A stretch of DNA of 64,000 nucleotides from Butyricimonas paravirosa (GCF_032878955.1 NZ_CP043839.1:4030001-4094000); one strand, 5' to 3'. Numbered from the stretch's first letter, positions 16,966 through 26,548 are shown. The notes: generated by a model from the sequence alone, not told the origin. Program-made: numbers and translations.

Positions 16966-18390
16966 GTGATGATAAATGAACATTTTGAACGTATTGTAAA
17001 AGAGAAGTTTGGATTCGATTTTTCGCCCACGCAACAGGCGGCAATGAAGAATTTTTTAGCTTTTCTCTTTGATCGTCATCCTGAAAGTTTGTTTTTATTG
17101 AAAGGATATGCCGGAACGGGGAAAACTTCTTTGGTGGCGGCCATCGTGAATACATTACTGCAATTTGAACAGCAGGTTGTTTTATTGGCACCGACGGGGA
17201 GAGCGGCGAAAGTGTTTTCCGGTTATTCTCATCAGCCTGCTTTTACGATTCACAAAAAGATTTACCGGCAGAAAAATGCACAGGAGGGAGTCGGGATATT
17301 CAACTTGGGATTTAACGGGAATGCTAACACGCTTTTTTTCGTGGATGAGGCATCCATGATCTCAATGGGTTCTCAGGATTCGAATTTTGGGACGGGGTCT
17401 TTGCTGGATGATCTGATTGAGTTCGTGTACAACGGGAGGAATAACCGCTTGGTGTTAATCGGGGATACAGCCCAGTTACCCCCGATTGGCGTGGATGTCA
17501 GCCCGGCCTTGGAGGCTGATTTTCTACAAGTGAGTTATGGGATGGAAATATATGAGGCAAATTTGACCGATATCATGCGGCAGTCGGAACAATCCGGAAT
17601 CCTGTACAATGCTACTCGGGTACGAGAAATGATCGGGGCGGGACCTTTTGCCAAACTCTTGCTTCGGGTAGCGGGTTTTCCGGATATTGTACGGGTAAGT
17701 GGGAGTGAACTACTGGAAGAGTTAGATCAATGTTATAGCTCTTTTGGGATGGACGAAACGATGGTGATTTGTCGGTCGAATAAACGGGCCAATCGTTTTA
17801 ATGAAGGGATACGGGCCAGAATCCTTTACCGGGAAGATGCTTTCAGTAGTGGGGATAAAGTTATGATCGTGAAGAATAATTATTTCTGGGGAGCGGAGTA
17901 CGATAAGGTGGATTTTATCGCAAACGGGGATATTGCCACTGTGGAGAAGGTCGGGAAATATAAGGATTTATACGGATTCCATTTTGTCAACACTCGTCTA
18001 AGTATTTACGGTTACGAGGAAGAGATCACGGCATGGGTCATGTTGGATACCTTGACCACGGAACAACCTGCATTGAGTTATGAAGATTATCGGCGCTTGT
18101 ATATGGCCGTGGAAGAGGATTATACGGATATTGCTTCCAAGCAAAAACGGTTTAAGAAAATTCAAGAGAACGAATATTATAATGCCCTGCAAATTAAATT
18201 TGCCTATGCAGTCACGTGTCATAAAGCCCAAGGGGGACAATGGGATGCGGTATTTGTTGATCCGGGATGGCTGGGAGAGGATTCTTATGACGATGAGTAT
18301 TGGCGTTGGCTATACACGGCATTTACCCGGGCCCGCAAAAAATTATATCTGATTAATTTCAAGGATGAGATGATCGAAATGGAGGGATAA
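16966..18390 (+). CDS. RecD/Pif1-like ATP-dependent DNA helicase
   Basis: A 474-aa superfamily 1B-type helicase. Walker A is GYAGTGKT (47-54). A motif Ia-like LLAPTGRAAKVFSG follows, then the Walker B/DE box FFVDEASMIS and the motif III-like LVLIGDTAQLPPIG. C-terminal motifs are AYAVTCHKAQGGQWD and LYTAFTRARKKLYLI (UvrD_C-like). No RecB or RecC homologue is adjacent, so it is a stand-alone enzyme like those called RecD2 or exonuclease V alpha-like in Bacteroidetes. It is shorter than RecD2. Its role in repair or replication is inferred from the family. Confidence 0.88.
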   Translation: MMINEHFERIVKEKFGFDFSPTQQAAMKNFLAFLFDRHPESLFLLKGYAGTGKTSLVAAIVNTLLQFEQQVVLLAPTGRAAKVFSGYSHQPAFTIHKKIYRQKNAQEGVGIFNLGFNGNANTLFFVDEASMISMGSQDSNFGTGSLLDDLIEFVYNGRNNRLVLIGDTAQLPPIGVDVSPALEADFLQVSYGMEIYEANLTDIMRQSEQSGILYNATRVREMIGAGPFAKLLLRVAGFPDIVRVSGSELLEELDQCYSSFGMDETMVICRSNKRANRFNEGIRARILYREDAFSSGDKVMIVKNNYFWGAEYDKVDFIANGDIATVEKVGKYKDLYGFHFVNTRLSIYGYEEEITAWVMLDTLTTEQPALSYEDYRRLYMAVEEDYTDIASKQKRFKKIQENEYYNALQIKFAYAVTCHKAQGGQWDAVFVDPGWLGEDSYDDEYWRWLYTAFTRARKKLYLINFKDEMIEMEG

Positions 18391-18395
18391 AAGAG

Positions 18396-18568
18396 AGGTG
18401 TCAAAAGTCATTTTTCAAACTCCCTCCCCCCTTCGGGGTACTCCCTCTATAAACAGAGGGAGAGCTGAAATACTCTCTATTTTCAGGAAAAATCACCAGC
18501 TCCTCCTCTGTTTATAGAGGAGGTGGCACGAAGTGACGGAGGAGTTTAATAAATGACTTTTGACACCT
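18396..18568. repeat. 173-bp intergenic palindromic element
   Basis: The outer arms start AGGTGTCAAAAGTCATTT and are complementary to the far end. Inner arms built around CTCTATAAACAGAGG occur once in each half, so the whole element can fold into one long imperfect hairpin. It lies between two convergent genes and contains no open reading frame. It looks like a small non-autonomous repeat and may also stop transcription from both sides. Confidence 0.75.
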
Positions 18569-18577
18569 TTATGCTTT

Positions 18578-20320
18578 TTATTGAAGTTTCAAATCCTTGA
18601 TAATAGCATCAATACGGGCGTTCGCATCCTGTTGCGCCCGTTCATAGTCATTCATATCTTTCATCTGGGCCCGACCTTCAAAGTAAAATTTAATCTTAGG
18701 TTCGGTACCGGAAGGACGAACGGAAATCTTACTACCATCGGCCAAGAAGAATTGCAAAACGTCACTTTTTGTCTCGAAATTGAGGTGCGTTTTTTCTCCG
18801 GTTTGTAAATTGGTCGCTTCCAAAGAGAGGTAGTCTTTTTTCAACACAACCGGACTATGATTGATCTCCTTCGGGGTGTTGTGGCGGAACTCTTCCATCA
18901 TGGCTTTGATCTCTTGCGCCCCGCTTAAACCTTTGCGCACGATATAAATCATCCTCTCTTGTGAGAATCCGTATTTGGCGTAGATTTCCTTGAGGAAAGA
19001 GTACAGTGTTTTATTTTGCATCTTTACCCAAGCGGCGATTTCGGCCATTAATGACGTGGCAGAAACCCCGTCTTTGTCCCGGGTAAATGCTCCCGGCATA
19101 TAGCCAAAGGATTCTTCCCCGCCACCGATGAATTTCTCCCCGCCTTCTTTGCGGATCACGTCGGCAATCCATTTGAATCCGGTGTACACGTCATAACAGA
19201 TGATGTGATTCTTTTCTGCAATATCTTTAATCAATTCGGTAGTGACGATGGTTTTTACCGTGTATTCACCACCTTTAAGTTGGTTCAGTTCTTTTTTTCT
19301 GCGGATGATGTATTCCGTGAAAATAATATTGGTCTGGTTTCCGTTCAATAGCGTCCATTCTCCCGCGTCATTTTTTACGGCGATACCAATACGGTCCCCA
19401 TCCGGGTCACAAGCCATAGCCAAATCTGCATCAATTTTGCGAGCCAAGTCTAGAGCCATTTTGAAAGCTGCCGGTTCCTCCGGGTTTGCAGATGCCACGG
19501 TCGGGAAATCCCCGTCGGGAATACTTTGCTCCGGTACGGTATGAATGTTCGTGAATCCCCAGTTACGTAAAGAGGCAGGAACAAGTTCGTAGGTAGTTCC
19601 ATGTAGTGGGGTAAAGACGATTTTTAAATCGTGTTCTTTTTGTATGGCTTCCGGTGAAAGACTTAACGTTTTCACTTTATCCAGGTATTTTTTGTCAAAA
19701 TCTTTTCCTAAAATGGTGATCATTTCCGGTACTCCTTCGAATTTAATATCCGAGACTTGTACTTTTTTTACTTCATCGATCACGTTCTTATCATGCGGGG
19801 GAACGAGTTGCGATCCGTCATCCCAGTATGCTTTATAACCATTATATTCTTTCGGGTTGTGAGAGGCGGTAAGAATAACACCACCTTTGCAGCCTAAGTC
19901 CCGGATAGCAAATGACATTTCGGGCGTGGGGCGCAAATCTTCGAACAGGTAAACGTGTATTCCGTTGGCCGAGAAAATATTGGCGGCTGTTTCTGAAAAG
20001 AGCCGGGAGTTATGACGGCAGTCATGACCGATACATACGGCTTTTTTTTCATTCGGGAACATCTTGTTGATGTAGTTTGAAAAACCTTGCGTGGCAGCGC
20101 CTACCGTGTAAATGTTCATGCGGTTGGTTCCCACTCCCATGATTCCCCGTAAACCGCCGGTTCCGAATTCCAGATCGTTGTAAAACGATTCAATCAATTC
20201 TGTCGTGTCCGTGTTTTCCAACATGCGTTTTACTTCTTCGCGTGTTTTTTCATCGTATGCCTTGTCCAACCATTTTTCAGCTTTGGCTTTGGCTATTTTT
20301 ATGATGTCATTATTTTCCAT
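18578..20320 (-). CDS. Phosphohexomutase (phosphoglucomutase/phosphomannomutase family)
   Basis: A 580-aa cytoplasmic alpha-D-phosphohexomutase that interconverts sugar 1- and 6-phosphates. The four active-site loops are present: phosphoserine loop TASHNP with Ser153, magnesium loop CDPDGDRIG, sugar-binding loop GGEESFGY and phosphate loop RPSGTEPKIKFY. The length matches the PGM2/PgcA branch. Preference for glucose or mannose cannot be decided. It lies alone between the palindromic element and the rplS terminator. Confidence 0.93.
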   Translation of the reverse strand: MENNDIIKIAKAKAEKWLDKAYDEKTREEVKRMLENTDTTELIESFYNDLEFGTGGLRGIMGVGTNRMNIYTVGAATQGFSNYINKMFPNEKKAVCIGHDCRHNSRLFSETAANIFSANGIHVYLFEDLRPTPEMSFAIRDLGCKGGVILTASHNPKEYNGYKAYWDDGSQLVPPHDKNVIDEVKKVQVSDIKFEGVPEMITILGKDFDKKYLDKVKTLSLSPEAIQKEHDLKIVFTPLHGTTYELVPASLRNWGFTNIHTVPEQSIPDGDFPTVASANPEEPAAFKMALDLARKIDADLAMACDPDGDRIGIAVKNDAGEWTLLNGNQTNIIFTEYIIRRKKELNQLKGGEYTVKTIVTTELIKDIAEKNHIICYDVYTGFKWIADVIRKEGGEKFIGGGEESFGYMPGAFTRDKDGVSATSLMAEIAAWVKMQNKTLYSFLKEIYAKYGFSQERMIYIVRKGLSGAQEIKAMMEEFRHNTPKEINHSPVVLKKDYLSLEATNLQTGEKTHLNFETKSDVLQFFLADGSKISVRPSGTEPKIKFYFEGRAQMKDMNDYERAQQDANARIDAIIKDLKLQ

Positions 20321-20435
20321 AAGTACTCATTTTATTTACCTTCTTGCAAAGTTAGGATTTTCTTAAATGAATAGTATGGATTTTGGAATTAAATTGTTAC
20401 GTTTCAACGAAGAAATTTTGAGAAAATGTTTAAAT

Positions 20436-20466
20436 AAAAAAGCCTCGTTTCAAACGAGGCTTTTTT
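20436..20466 (-). terminator. Terminator after rplS
   Basis: A palindrome GCCTCGTTT/AAACGAGGC has six A and six T residues on its two sides, so it can act in both directions. It lies 19 bases beyond the rplS stop codon. Confidence 0.9.
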
Positions 20467-20484
20467 ATATGGCTAAAGCTTAAA

Positions 20485-20838
20485 TTAAAATTTCTTCTCT
20501 TTAATTTTTGCTTTCTTTCCGGTAAGCTCACGGAAGTAGAAAATTCTGGATCTACGAACAACACCTCTCTTGTTCACCTCGATTGCATGAATGTAAGGAG
20601 AATTGAAAGGAATGATACGTTCTACGCCCACGTTACCAGACATTTTTCTAACCGTAAAAGTCTTGGTAGTTCCTGTTCCCTTAATTTGGATAACAACACC
20701 TTTGAAAATCTGAATACGTTCTTTGTTTCCTTCTTTAATTTTGTAGTGTACGCTAATGGTATCACCCGTGTTGAATGAAGGAATTTCGATAGCGTTTTCT
20801 TGAGCAAAAGCCTGTTCCGCAATTTTAATTAAGTCCAT
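20485..20838 (-). CDS. rplS: 50S ribosomal protein L19
   Basis: A 117-aa ribosomal protein at the interface of the subunits. Family signatures include FNTGDTISVHYKIKEGNKER, GVVRRSRIFYFRELTGKKAKIKEKKF and the central IQIFKGVVIQ strand. The length is typical. It has its own promoter and terminator, so it is transcribed singly here rather than with rpsP/rimM/trmD. Confidence 0.97.
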   Translation of the reverse strand: MDLIKIAEQAFAQENAIEIPSFNTGDTISVHYKIKEGNKERIQIFKGVVIQIKGTGTTKTFTVRKMSGNVGVERIIPFNSPYIHAIEVNKRGVVRRSRIFYFRELTGKKAKIKEKKF

Positions 20839-20929
20839 TGTCTTTATTTTAAAAAGTTTATTTATCGAACGCAGTATTACGACTTTTGTCTTTTATGTAA
20901 GAGACTACGTACGTTTCAAAATCGAGTGG

Positions 20930-20961
20930 CAAAGGTAGAAAAATAAATATTCCGATGCAAG
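20930..20961 (-). promoter_or_regulatory. Promoter of rplS
   Basis: TTG (20958-20960) and TACCTTTG (20930-20937) are 20 bases apart on the minus strand. The upstream element overlaps the terminator hairpin of the preceding peptidase gene. The predicted leader is about 85 bases. Confidence 0.65.
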
Positions 20962-20978
20962 CATCGGAATATTTATTT
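20941..20978 (-). terminator. Terminator after the C69 dipeptidase
   Basis: A perfect 18-bp stem (20941-20958 with 20961-20978) has an AT-rich base and the core TCCGATGC/GCATCGGA. It lies eight bases after the dipeptidase stop codon. Confidence 0.8.
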
Positions 20979-20986
20979 TGTAGTGT

Positions 20987-22684
20987 TTATTCTACCACCT
21001 CAAGTTTTTTACCCGTTTGTTCGATAATCATTCGGAGATACCATTCCGGTAAAGCAGGCTGCTCCACTTTCGGGTTTTTCTCTCCCGGGATTGCGGTTTT
21101 CACGTTACCATCCATGAATTTACAGAACAGGTAGCCGTAGAAATCTCTCCACGTGTCCACCAGATGATTTCCCGTGCGACAGGAGAAGTCCGTGATAAAT
21201 TTAATCGCTGATTCTTTGTCTTGAGCTAACATCTCTTTTGCTCCGGCATCGATCATTTGGACGAAATTCACGTATTGTTGTTCCAGCGCAACTTGTTTTG
21301 CACGAATTTCCGGGTGAATCAAGTTATAGCGTGTGTACGCGAAGTTTGTTACTTGGTTGAATACCCAGAAGGCTGCTTTATTGGTGAATTCCATCATGCT
21401 GCCGTTACCAACAGCGAAAGCAAAAGGTACTTCCGTGGCTGCTGAATACATCGGGAAATACACGGAACTGGCTGCATCATCAACACCAAACCAAAGGATT
21501 CCTCCGATTTCATCGGGTAACCAACTTCTACATTGTGCTACAAATGTGAATCCGGTTTGTTGGGTTGCTGTTGCTCTTTCGTGAACATATTCTTTCCCGT
21601 CTACTTTGAAACTCATCGGACGCCATCTGTACGGACATTCGTACGGGCCGGCTCCCATATCCTTGCTCATATCCAGTTCTGTTCCTTCCAGGTGATCGCG
21701 CATGAAATCCATCACTTGCATCACGTCTACTTTCTCGCTGGGTTTAATCCATAACGGCATACGGTTGGTTGCGTAACCTTTGCTATCCCGTTGAATGTTT
21801 CTTCCCGTGGCGTAATCCCAGTATTGAGCCATGTCCGGGTTCACGGCATTGAAGAATGCCCAAACACGGATTTCACAGGCACGAGCCCCGCTGAAGTCAA
21901 CCGGAGCGTAAGTATCAGAGAAACTGAAATCTTTATTTTTCCCGTCTTGAGGATAGAATCCTTTTTCTTTCGCGAAAGAGATCACGTCCTTGGAATACAC
22001 GGTGGTGATATTCGGATCGTAAATCTTGTTCATTTTGTCAGAAGAGATAGAAGTTTTACCTTCTAGCGGGAAAGTCGTGATACGAGCTTGGTTCGCGTGG
22101 GCGGAAACATACCCGTCCGGTACCATACGTGCTACCCAAACAGCTCCTTTTTCTCCTTCTCCCTTACCGATGATTTCGATAATCCATACTTCGTTCGGGT
22201 CAATGATAGAGATAGACTCTCCACTACTTGCCCAACCGTATTTTTCAATCAAGTCGGTCATTACCACAATGGCCTCACGGGCGTTTTTCGCACGTTGTAA
22301 CGTGATATATATAGCGCTACCATAATCTATAATAGCTCCCGTTTGGGATTCCAATTCTTTACGTCCCCCGAAAGTGGTTTCGGAAATAGCGAGCTGATGC
22401 TCGTTCATGTTTCCTACCACGTTGTACGTGTGGGCTACTTGCGGGATTTTACCCATAAATTTGCCGGTGTCCCACTCGTAGACATCGAGCATACTTCCGG
22501 CAGGCCAGTCTTGTGCGGGCCAGTGATACAATTCTCCGTATAAAACGTGGGAGTCGGCAGAATAAGTGACCATTGTCGACCCGTCTTTCGTTGCTCCTTT
22601 CGTGAATAAAAAGTTCGTGCAGGCCATCGTGTACGTGGTGCAGCAAACTAACGCTAGTGTAACCAGTAAATGTGCTTTTCTCAT
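20987..22684 (-). CDS. C69-family dipeptidase
   Basis: A 565-aa exported peptidase of the Ntn-hydrolase fold. A signal peptide is followed by MACTNFLFTKGATKDGS. Cys22 would become the N-terminal nucleophile after cleavage, as in PepD/dipeptidase A. The downstream motif YSADSH is also typical. The enzyme probably cleaves dipeptides in the periplasm. It is followed by a strong terminator. The DUF4293 gene upstream is only 32 bases away, so the two may be co-transcribed. Confidence 0.9.
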   Translation of the reverse strand: MRKAHLLVTLALVCCTTYTMACTNFLFTKGATKDGSTMVTYSADSHVLYGELYHWPAQDWPAGSMLDVYEWDTGKFMGKIPQVAHTYNVVGNMNEHQLAISETTFGGRKELESQTGAIIDYGSAIYITLQRAKNAREAIVVMTDLIEKYGWASSGESISIIDPNEVWIIEIIGKGEGEKGAVWVARMVPDGYVSAHANQARITTFPLEGKTSISSDKMNKIYDPNITTVYSKDVISFAKEKGFYPQDGKNKDFSFSDTYAPVDFSGARACEIRVWAFFNAVNPDMAQYWDYATGRNIQRDSKGYATNRMPLWIKPSEKVDVMQVMDFMRDHLEGTELDMSKDMGAGPYECPYRWRPMSFKVDGKEYVHERATATQQTGFTFVAQCRSWLPDEIGGILWFGVDDAASSVYFPMYSAATEVPFAFAVGNGSMMEFTNKAAFWVFNQVTNFAYTRYNLIHPEIRAKQVALEQQYVNFVQMIDAGAKEMLAQDKESAIKFITDFSCRTGNHLVDTWRDFYGYLFCKFMDGNVKTAIPGEKNPKVEQPALPEWYLRMIIEQTGKKLEVVE

Positions 22685-22716
22685 TTTTAGTTATTGGTTT
22701 ATGATTATTTTGATAA

Positions 22717-23178
22717 TTATCGAATTCTGTCAAAAGATTTGAGCAATTTGATGTCTTTAAGTATTCCCCTTATGGCTAGGTACGTGAAAATAATACAGAT
22801 CACGGGCAATATAAGGCTGAATTTATAAAGAATCTCGGCGTTCATTTTGTCCGCGAATTGATTGATGTGATACCACATCAAGATAATGGCACCGATCAAT
22901 AAGATGATTTCCACGATACATAAACGCAATTGGAGGAAACGTTTTTTAAACAAGAACACGTTCACTAAGGGAACCCCGATCGTGAAAATATTCATGATTA
23001 ATAAGGCCCAGTAGTGGGCTTGTAGCACGCTGTTTTCTCCAATGAGAACCACGCCATAAGTAAAAAAGTTATAGCTCGCGTCATTCGGGATAAGCAATTG
23101 GGCGATCGGCACGTACAACGGAATCGTCATGATGATAGCTACCACGAGCAAGTAAATAGTTTGAATCCTTTGAATCAT
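22717..23178 (-). CDS. DUF4293 family membrane protein
   Basis: A 153-aa inner-membrane protein with four predicted helices (about 5-28, 50-75, 82-103 and 118-140), matching DUF4293 of Bacteroidetes. The function is unknown. It lies 13 bases after the nucleoside phosphorylase stop, suggesting an operon with it. Confidence 0.8.
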   Translation of the reverse strand: MIQRIQTIYLLVVAIIMTIPLYVPIAQLLIPNDASYNFFTYGVVLIGENSVLQAHYWALLIMNIFTIGVPLVNVFLFKKRFLQLRLCIVEIILLIGAIILMWYHINQFADKMNAEILYKFSLILPVICIIFTYLAIRGILKDIKLLKSFDRIR

Positions 23179-23191
23179 AATTAATAAGTGA

Positions 23192-24070
23192 TTAACGTAT
23201 GAGAGAATTTAATGTATATTCAATAAGTTTCTTCATGTGCGGTTTGTAATCGGCCGAGGCATCCCCGTTGGCCCGGTTGGCAATGATCAGGCAAATCGTG
23301 GTGGCCCGATGGCCCATAAGAGCGGCCAGCCCGGCAATGGCGGCACTTTCCATCTCGTAATTGACAATTTTGTAATTCCCGAATTCGAAACGGGCAATCT
23401 CGTCATTCACTGTCGGCATCTCGATCGGTAAGCGAAGCACTCGGCCCTGTGGCCCGTAGAATCCGTTTGCCGTCAACGTGACGCCTTTCACGGTAACGCC
23501 TTCCGTGTGTAATTTGTCCACCAGTTCGTCAGATGCTTTTACCGCGTACGGGCGGGCTGCTAAGGATGTCCAGTGACACTCATTGATAAAGGCCTCCTCG
23601 AAAGCGGCATCACATACCATTTCGTTATCCCGGTAGAAACGCAATACCCCGTCTATGCCGAGGCTCATTTCCGAGATCACGAATGAATGTACGGGTACAT
23701 CTGCTTGCACGGAACCGGAAGTCCCGATTCGTACTATATTTAATGTTTTCTTTTCCGCGTTTATTTCTTTGGTGTGCAAGTTGATATTGACCAAAGCATC
23801 CAGTTCATTCATCACGATGTCGATGTTATCCGCACCGATTCCGGTAGAGATAACTGACAGGCGGTGTCCCTTGTAATATCCGGTGATGGTACAGAACTCC
23901 CGGTCGCTTTTCCTGACTTCTATTTTCTCGAAATACGAGGCAATCATTTCTACTCGGGAAGGGTCACCCACGAGGATCACTTGTTTTGCCAGATCTTCGG
24001 GATGAAGGTGGAGGTGAAAAACACTCCCGTCATCGTTCGTGATTAATTCTGATGATTTTATTGGCTCCAT
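23192..24070 (-). CDS. Nucleoside phosphorylase (uridine phosphorylase-like)
   Basis: A cytoplasmic phosphorylase of the PNP/UDP family that splits nucleosides with phosphate for base salvage. Motifs are the phosphate-binding GDPSRVE, a central IRIGTSGSVQ-like stretch (VRIGTSGSVQADV), and NYEMESAAIAGLAALMGH, which contacts the ribose. I prefer Met at 24070 (MEPIKSSEL). An in-frame ATG at 24112 would add 14 atypical residues. Uridine preference is suggested by overall similarity and is not certain. Confidence 0.85.
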   Translation of the reverse strand: MEPIKSSELITNDDGSVFHLHLHPEDLAKQVILVGDPSRVEMIASYFEKIEVRKSDREFCTITGYYKGHRLSVISTGIGADNIDIVMNELDALVNINLHTKEINAEKKTLNIVRIGTSGSVQADVPVHSFVISEMSLGIDGVLRFYRDNEMVCDAAFEEAFINECHWTSLAARPYAVKASDELVDKLHTEGVTVKGVTLTANGFYGPQGRVLRLPIEMPTVNDEIARFEFGNYKIVNYEMESAAIAGLAALMGHRATTICLIIANRANGDASADYKPHMKKLIEYTLNSLIR

Positions 24071-24112
24071 ATACTGTTTACTTTTTGAGCAACCAAATTT
24101 AATGATGTTCAT

Positions 24113-24527
24113 CGGATATACAAAAAAAAGTCGTATTTAAAATTGGAATGTTGAGATAGGGGGTATGCTTAGTATGTAGATCAATTCAGAATAGGGTGTA
24201 AGCTTGTTTGGCAATTTGTGTATTTTGCAGATACATAGTGTTGTTAAATGATTATTTTTAATAATATTTTATAAAGTGAATATTTATTATCATATTTGTA
24301 AGGAGGTTTGTTATTTAGCGTGTGTTATTATGCAAAAGAAAAGTATCTTGTTTGAGGCAATATTCATTCGAGGGCGTCCTTGACGAAAATCGAGCATATA
24401 TCTCTAATATGTCGGTTGTTAGATGATCCTATTGGGAGTGCCTCTGTCTGTATGTTGCTATGAAAAACAATAATACGGAATGTTTTGTTAGGGAACCGAC
24501 AGGTTTTTAATGTATTAGTTTGATACG
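24113..24527. other. AT-rich gap without a recognisable gene
   Basis: About 415 bases between divergent genes. It is very AT-rich around 24240-24300 and has only near-matches to promoter elements (for example CATATTTG near 24292). No open frame longer than about 20 codons looks real. It presumably holds the promoter of the lipoprotein gene at 24528. Confidence 0.5.
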
Positions 24528-25982
24528 ATGCTTATGAAAATGAAATTTCTCTGTATAGTAATAATTCAGTTGCTATTTTTTTCTTGTCAAACAGATGTTC
24601 TTGATGAGATGGAGCCTTTGAATTCAGAGGGGAAACAGTTTATGACACTAATTTCTACTTATGAAAATTGGCAAACTGATTGGCAAACTGTAACTAAAAT
24701 GGGTACCCCGTTGCCTAATGAAGCGGCCATTCGATTCTTTCTTTCACAAAATTCATATTACATAGTGCCGATTGTGAGAGAGAAAGAAATTACGAGTATT
24801 GCGCTCTATCCCATATTAGTTGATGGGGGAAAGAATTTGGTAACAACATCTCCTACGATTATAAGCAAAGAAGAGGCAAAAAACAATATTTTGTTACAAG
24901 GACTTTTGAAATCTACTTTATTCTCTGTTTGGAAAGCCAATGGATATTCAATTAATTTTGAAGAAAATCGCAAAGTTTTAATACAAGATTTGCCATTAAC
25001 ACGGCATATTTCATATCAAGATACACATATGTTTTGCCTTGAAGGTGATATAACGTTTTATTACTATAGTGAAGAGGATTATCGTAGGTGTATTTCAGAA
25101 CAGTATGCGGCTTGTGCCAGATATAGATTTGCGATGTCCGAGTATGGTTTTACTATGAAGGGTGCAGATGGTTATATATGTGCCTACATAGATGCTGCGA
25201 CAATGCCTTTTGATGAAGCAATGAATATATTTTATGCTTGTTATGAGCGATTAGAACTTGAATTAAGGTCGATAGATGGTGTAACTGATGTTGATATTTA
25301 TGCTGTGAACATGAACGAGGGTATCGTAAATTCTGATGGAGATTCAGGAAGCGAGTCAAAGCAGGATGAAGTAAAATGTCCATACGGAAAATGTTCAGGA
25401 GATCCTTGTACATGTTGTTCTATATGCCAAGGCCCTTGTAAATGTCCAAATTGCCATAAAGATCCGTGTGAATGTATAAGAAATGTCCTGTTAACAATTA
25501 AAAGTACGACAACAGGAGAAATGGCTGTCGTTAGAATAGGAACGACAACAGAGCAATATTATGTTCCTCTTTATAATGTGGTCCTTGAGGGAACAGATGA
25601 TTCTGGAAATGCTGTTGTGGTGGATTATGTGGCAATACGGTTTGGTGTAAAATATGAAAATGATATTCCTGTTGTTAAAGGATTACAGGATGAAAAGACT
25701 TATACCATAAGTGATTTTATCCCAGCATATTGTGGGGAAAGTCCAGCCGGAGATGCTTGGCGAATATTTGGAGGCCACTTGTTACATGCAGGGCCTAGAG
25801 ATCCAGAGTTTGGGTGTTGCATGTATGGGTGTGTTGGTATATGTAATGCTAGATTTGTAGAACTAAATGAGAAGTTATTGCTATATTCGAACGCTAAAAC
25901 AAATGAGGAGTTAGCAAAATCAGGTAAATTTAAAGTGCATGTGGAAGCGGCTGTTAAACCTCCTTTAATTCCTAAAGATTAA
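24528..25982 (+). CDS. Lipoprotein with an 11-cysteine linker and a possible peptidoglycan-active C-terminal domain
   Basis: A 484-aa exported protein. The signal peptide ends in lipobox FFSC (about Cys20). Residues 30-275 form an N-terminal domain of unknown family. A linker at residues 284-316 holds 11 cysteines in C-x-C, P-C-x-C and C-x2-C patterns and may bind metal or form disulfides. The C-terminal domain (about 318-484) contains FGGHLLHAGPRDPE followed by MYGCVGICNARF. This resembles the H...GC-x-x signature of L,D-transpeptidase-like folds; the resemblance is mine and untested. Base composition is lower in G+C than neighbouring housekeeping genes, suggesting transfer. A small exported gene follows after 20 bases. 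Confidence 0.7.
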   Translation: MLMKMKFLCIVIIQLLFFSCQTDVLDEMEPLNSEGKQFMTLISTYENWQTDWQTVTKMGTPLPNEAAIRFFLSQNSYYIVPIVREKEITSIALYPILVDGGKNLVTTSPTIISKEEAKNNILLQGLLKSTLFSVWKANGYSINFEENRKVLIQDLPLTRHISYQDTHMFCLEGDITFYYYSEEDYRRCISEQYAACARYRFAMSEYGFTMKGADGYICAYIDAATMPFDEAMNIFYACYERLELELRSIDGVTDVDIYAVNMNEGIVNSDGDSGSESKQDEVKCPYGKCSGDPCTCCSICQGPCKCPNCHKDPCECIRNVLLTIKSTTTGEMAVVRIGTTTEQYYVPLYNVVLEGTDDSGNAVVVDYVAIRFGVKYENDIPVVKGLQDEKTYTISDFIPAYCGESPAGDAWRIFGGHLLHAGPRDPEFGCCMYGCVGICNARFVELNEKLLLYSNAKTNEELAKSGKFKVHVEAAVKPPLIPKD

Positions 25983-26002
25983 TAATTTAAATAATGTAAG
26001 AT

Positions 26003-26548
26003 ATGAAAAATGTAAAGATTAAATTACTGCTGTTTGTCACATTGTTAATGATAAGTTCGTGTTTGTTCTCTCAAGCGCAAAAGAGTGTGACTGAAAAATT
26101 TAATGTCTCGAGAAAACAATGTACAGTCTTTGCCTATGAGTTGGAGAATTACTTGAAGTCAAAAGGCTTATATGATGGGGTACAATCTCGAATCACTATT
26201 TCTAATACATTGGATAGAATAAAGAGAAAAATGAAAATTGGAGGGGTGGATTTCACTGCCAATCATGTTTTTATTGTGGAGCTGTTAGGTGGTAAAATAT
26301 ATGATAATGGCGATTGGCAAGAGGGGTTCGGGATTATTGAGGTTGGTTTTGAAACAGAAGCCGAGGCAAAAGCGGTGTATGAAAAAGCTAAGATGACATG
26401 TAAAAAGTACACGATGAATATACCTATTTATTGCCCTCCTTTCCGATGCGTGCAGGTTGGAAAGAGTGTTCTTTTTGTTTATTCGATTAACGTGAATATG
26501 GATGAATATAGGGATATGGCCGAGACCTGGCAACCGAAGAAGAAATGA
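26003..26548 (+). CDS. Small exported protein, partner of the cysteine-rich lipoprotein, unknown function
   Basis: A 181-aa protein with a signal peptide (hydrophobic residues 8-25, ISSCLFSQA). The C at the end could be a lipobox or part of a cleavable signal. The mature part has four cysteines and an alpha/beta pattern, with no known motif. It starts 20 bases after the lipoprotein stop and shares a terminator with it, so the two form one operon. A role as inhibitor or partner of the first protein is possible from the arrangement but has no direct support. Confidence 0.65.
   Translation: MKNVKIKLLLFVTLLMISSCLFSQAQKSVTEKFNVSRKQCTVFAYELENYLKSKGLYDGVQSRITISNTLDRIKRKMKIGGVDFTANHVFIVELLGGKIYDNGDWQEGFGIIEVGFETEAEAKAVYEKAKMTCKKYTMNIPIYCPPFRCVQVGKSVLFVYSINVNMDEYRDMAETWQPKKK

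Noticed and set aside
24284..24300. Promoter for the cysteine-rich lipoprotein gene
   Set aside because: CATATTTG misses the first base of the consensus, no upstream element is found, and it lies more than 230 bases from the start.
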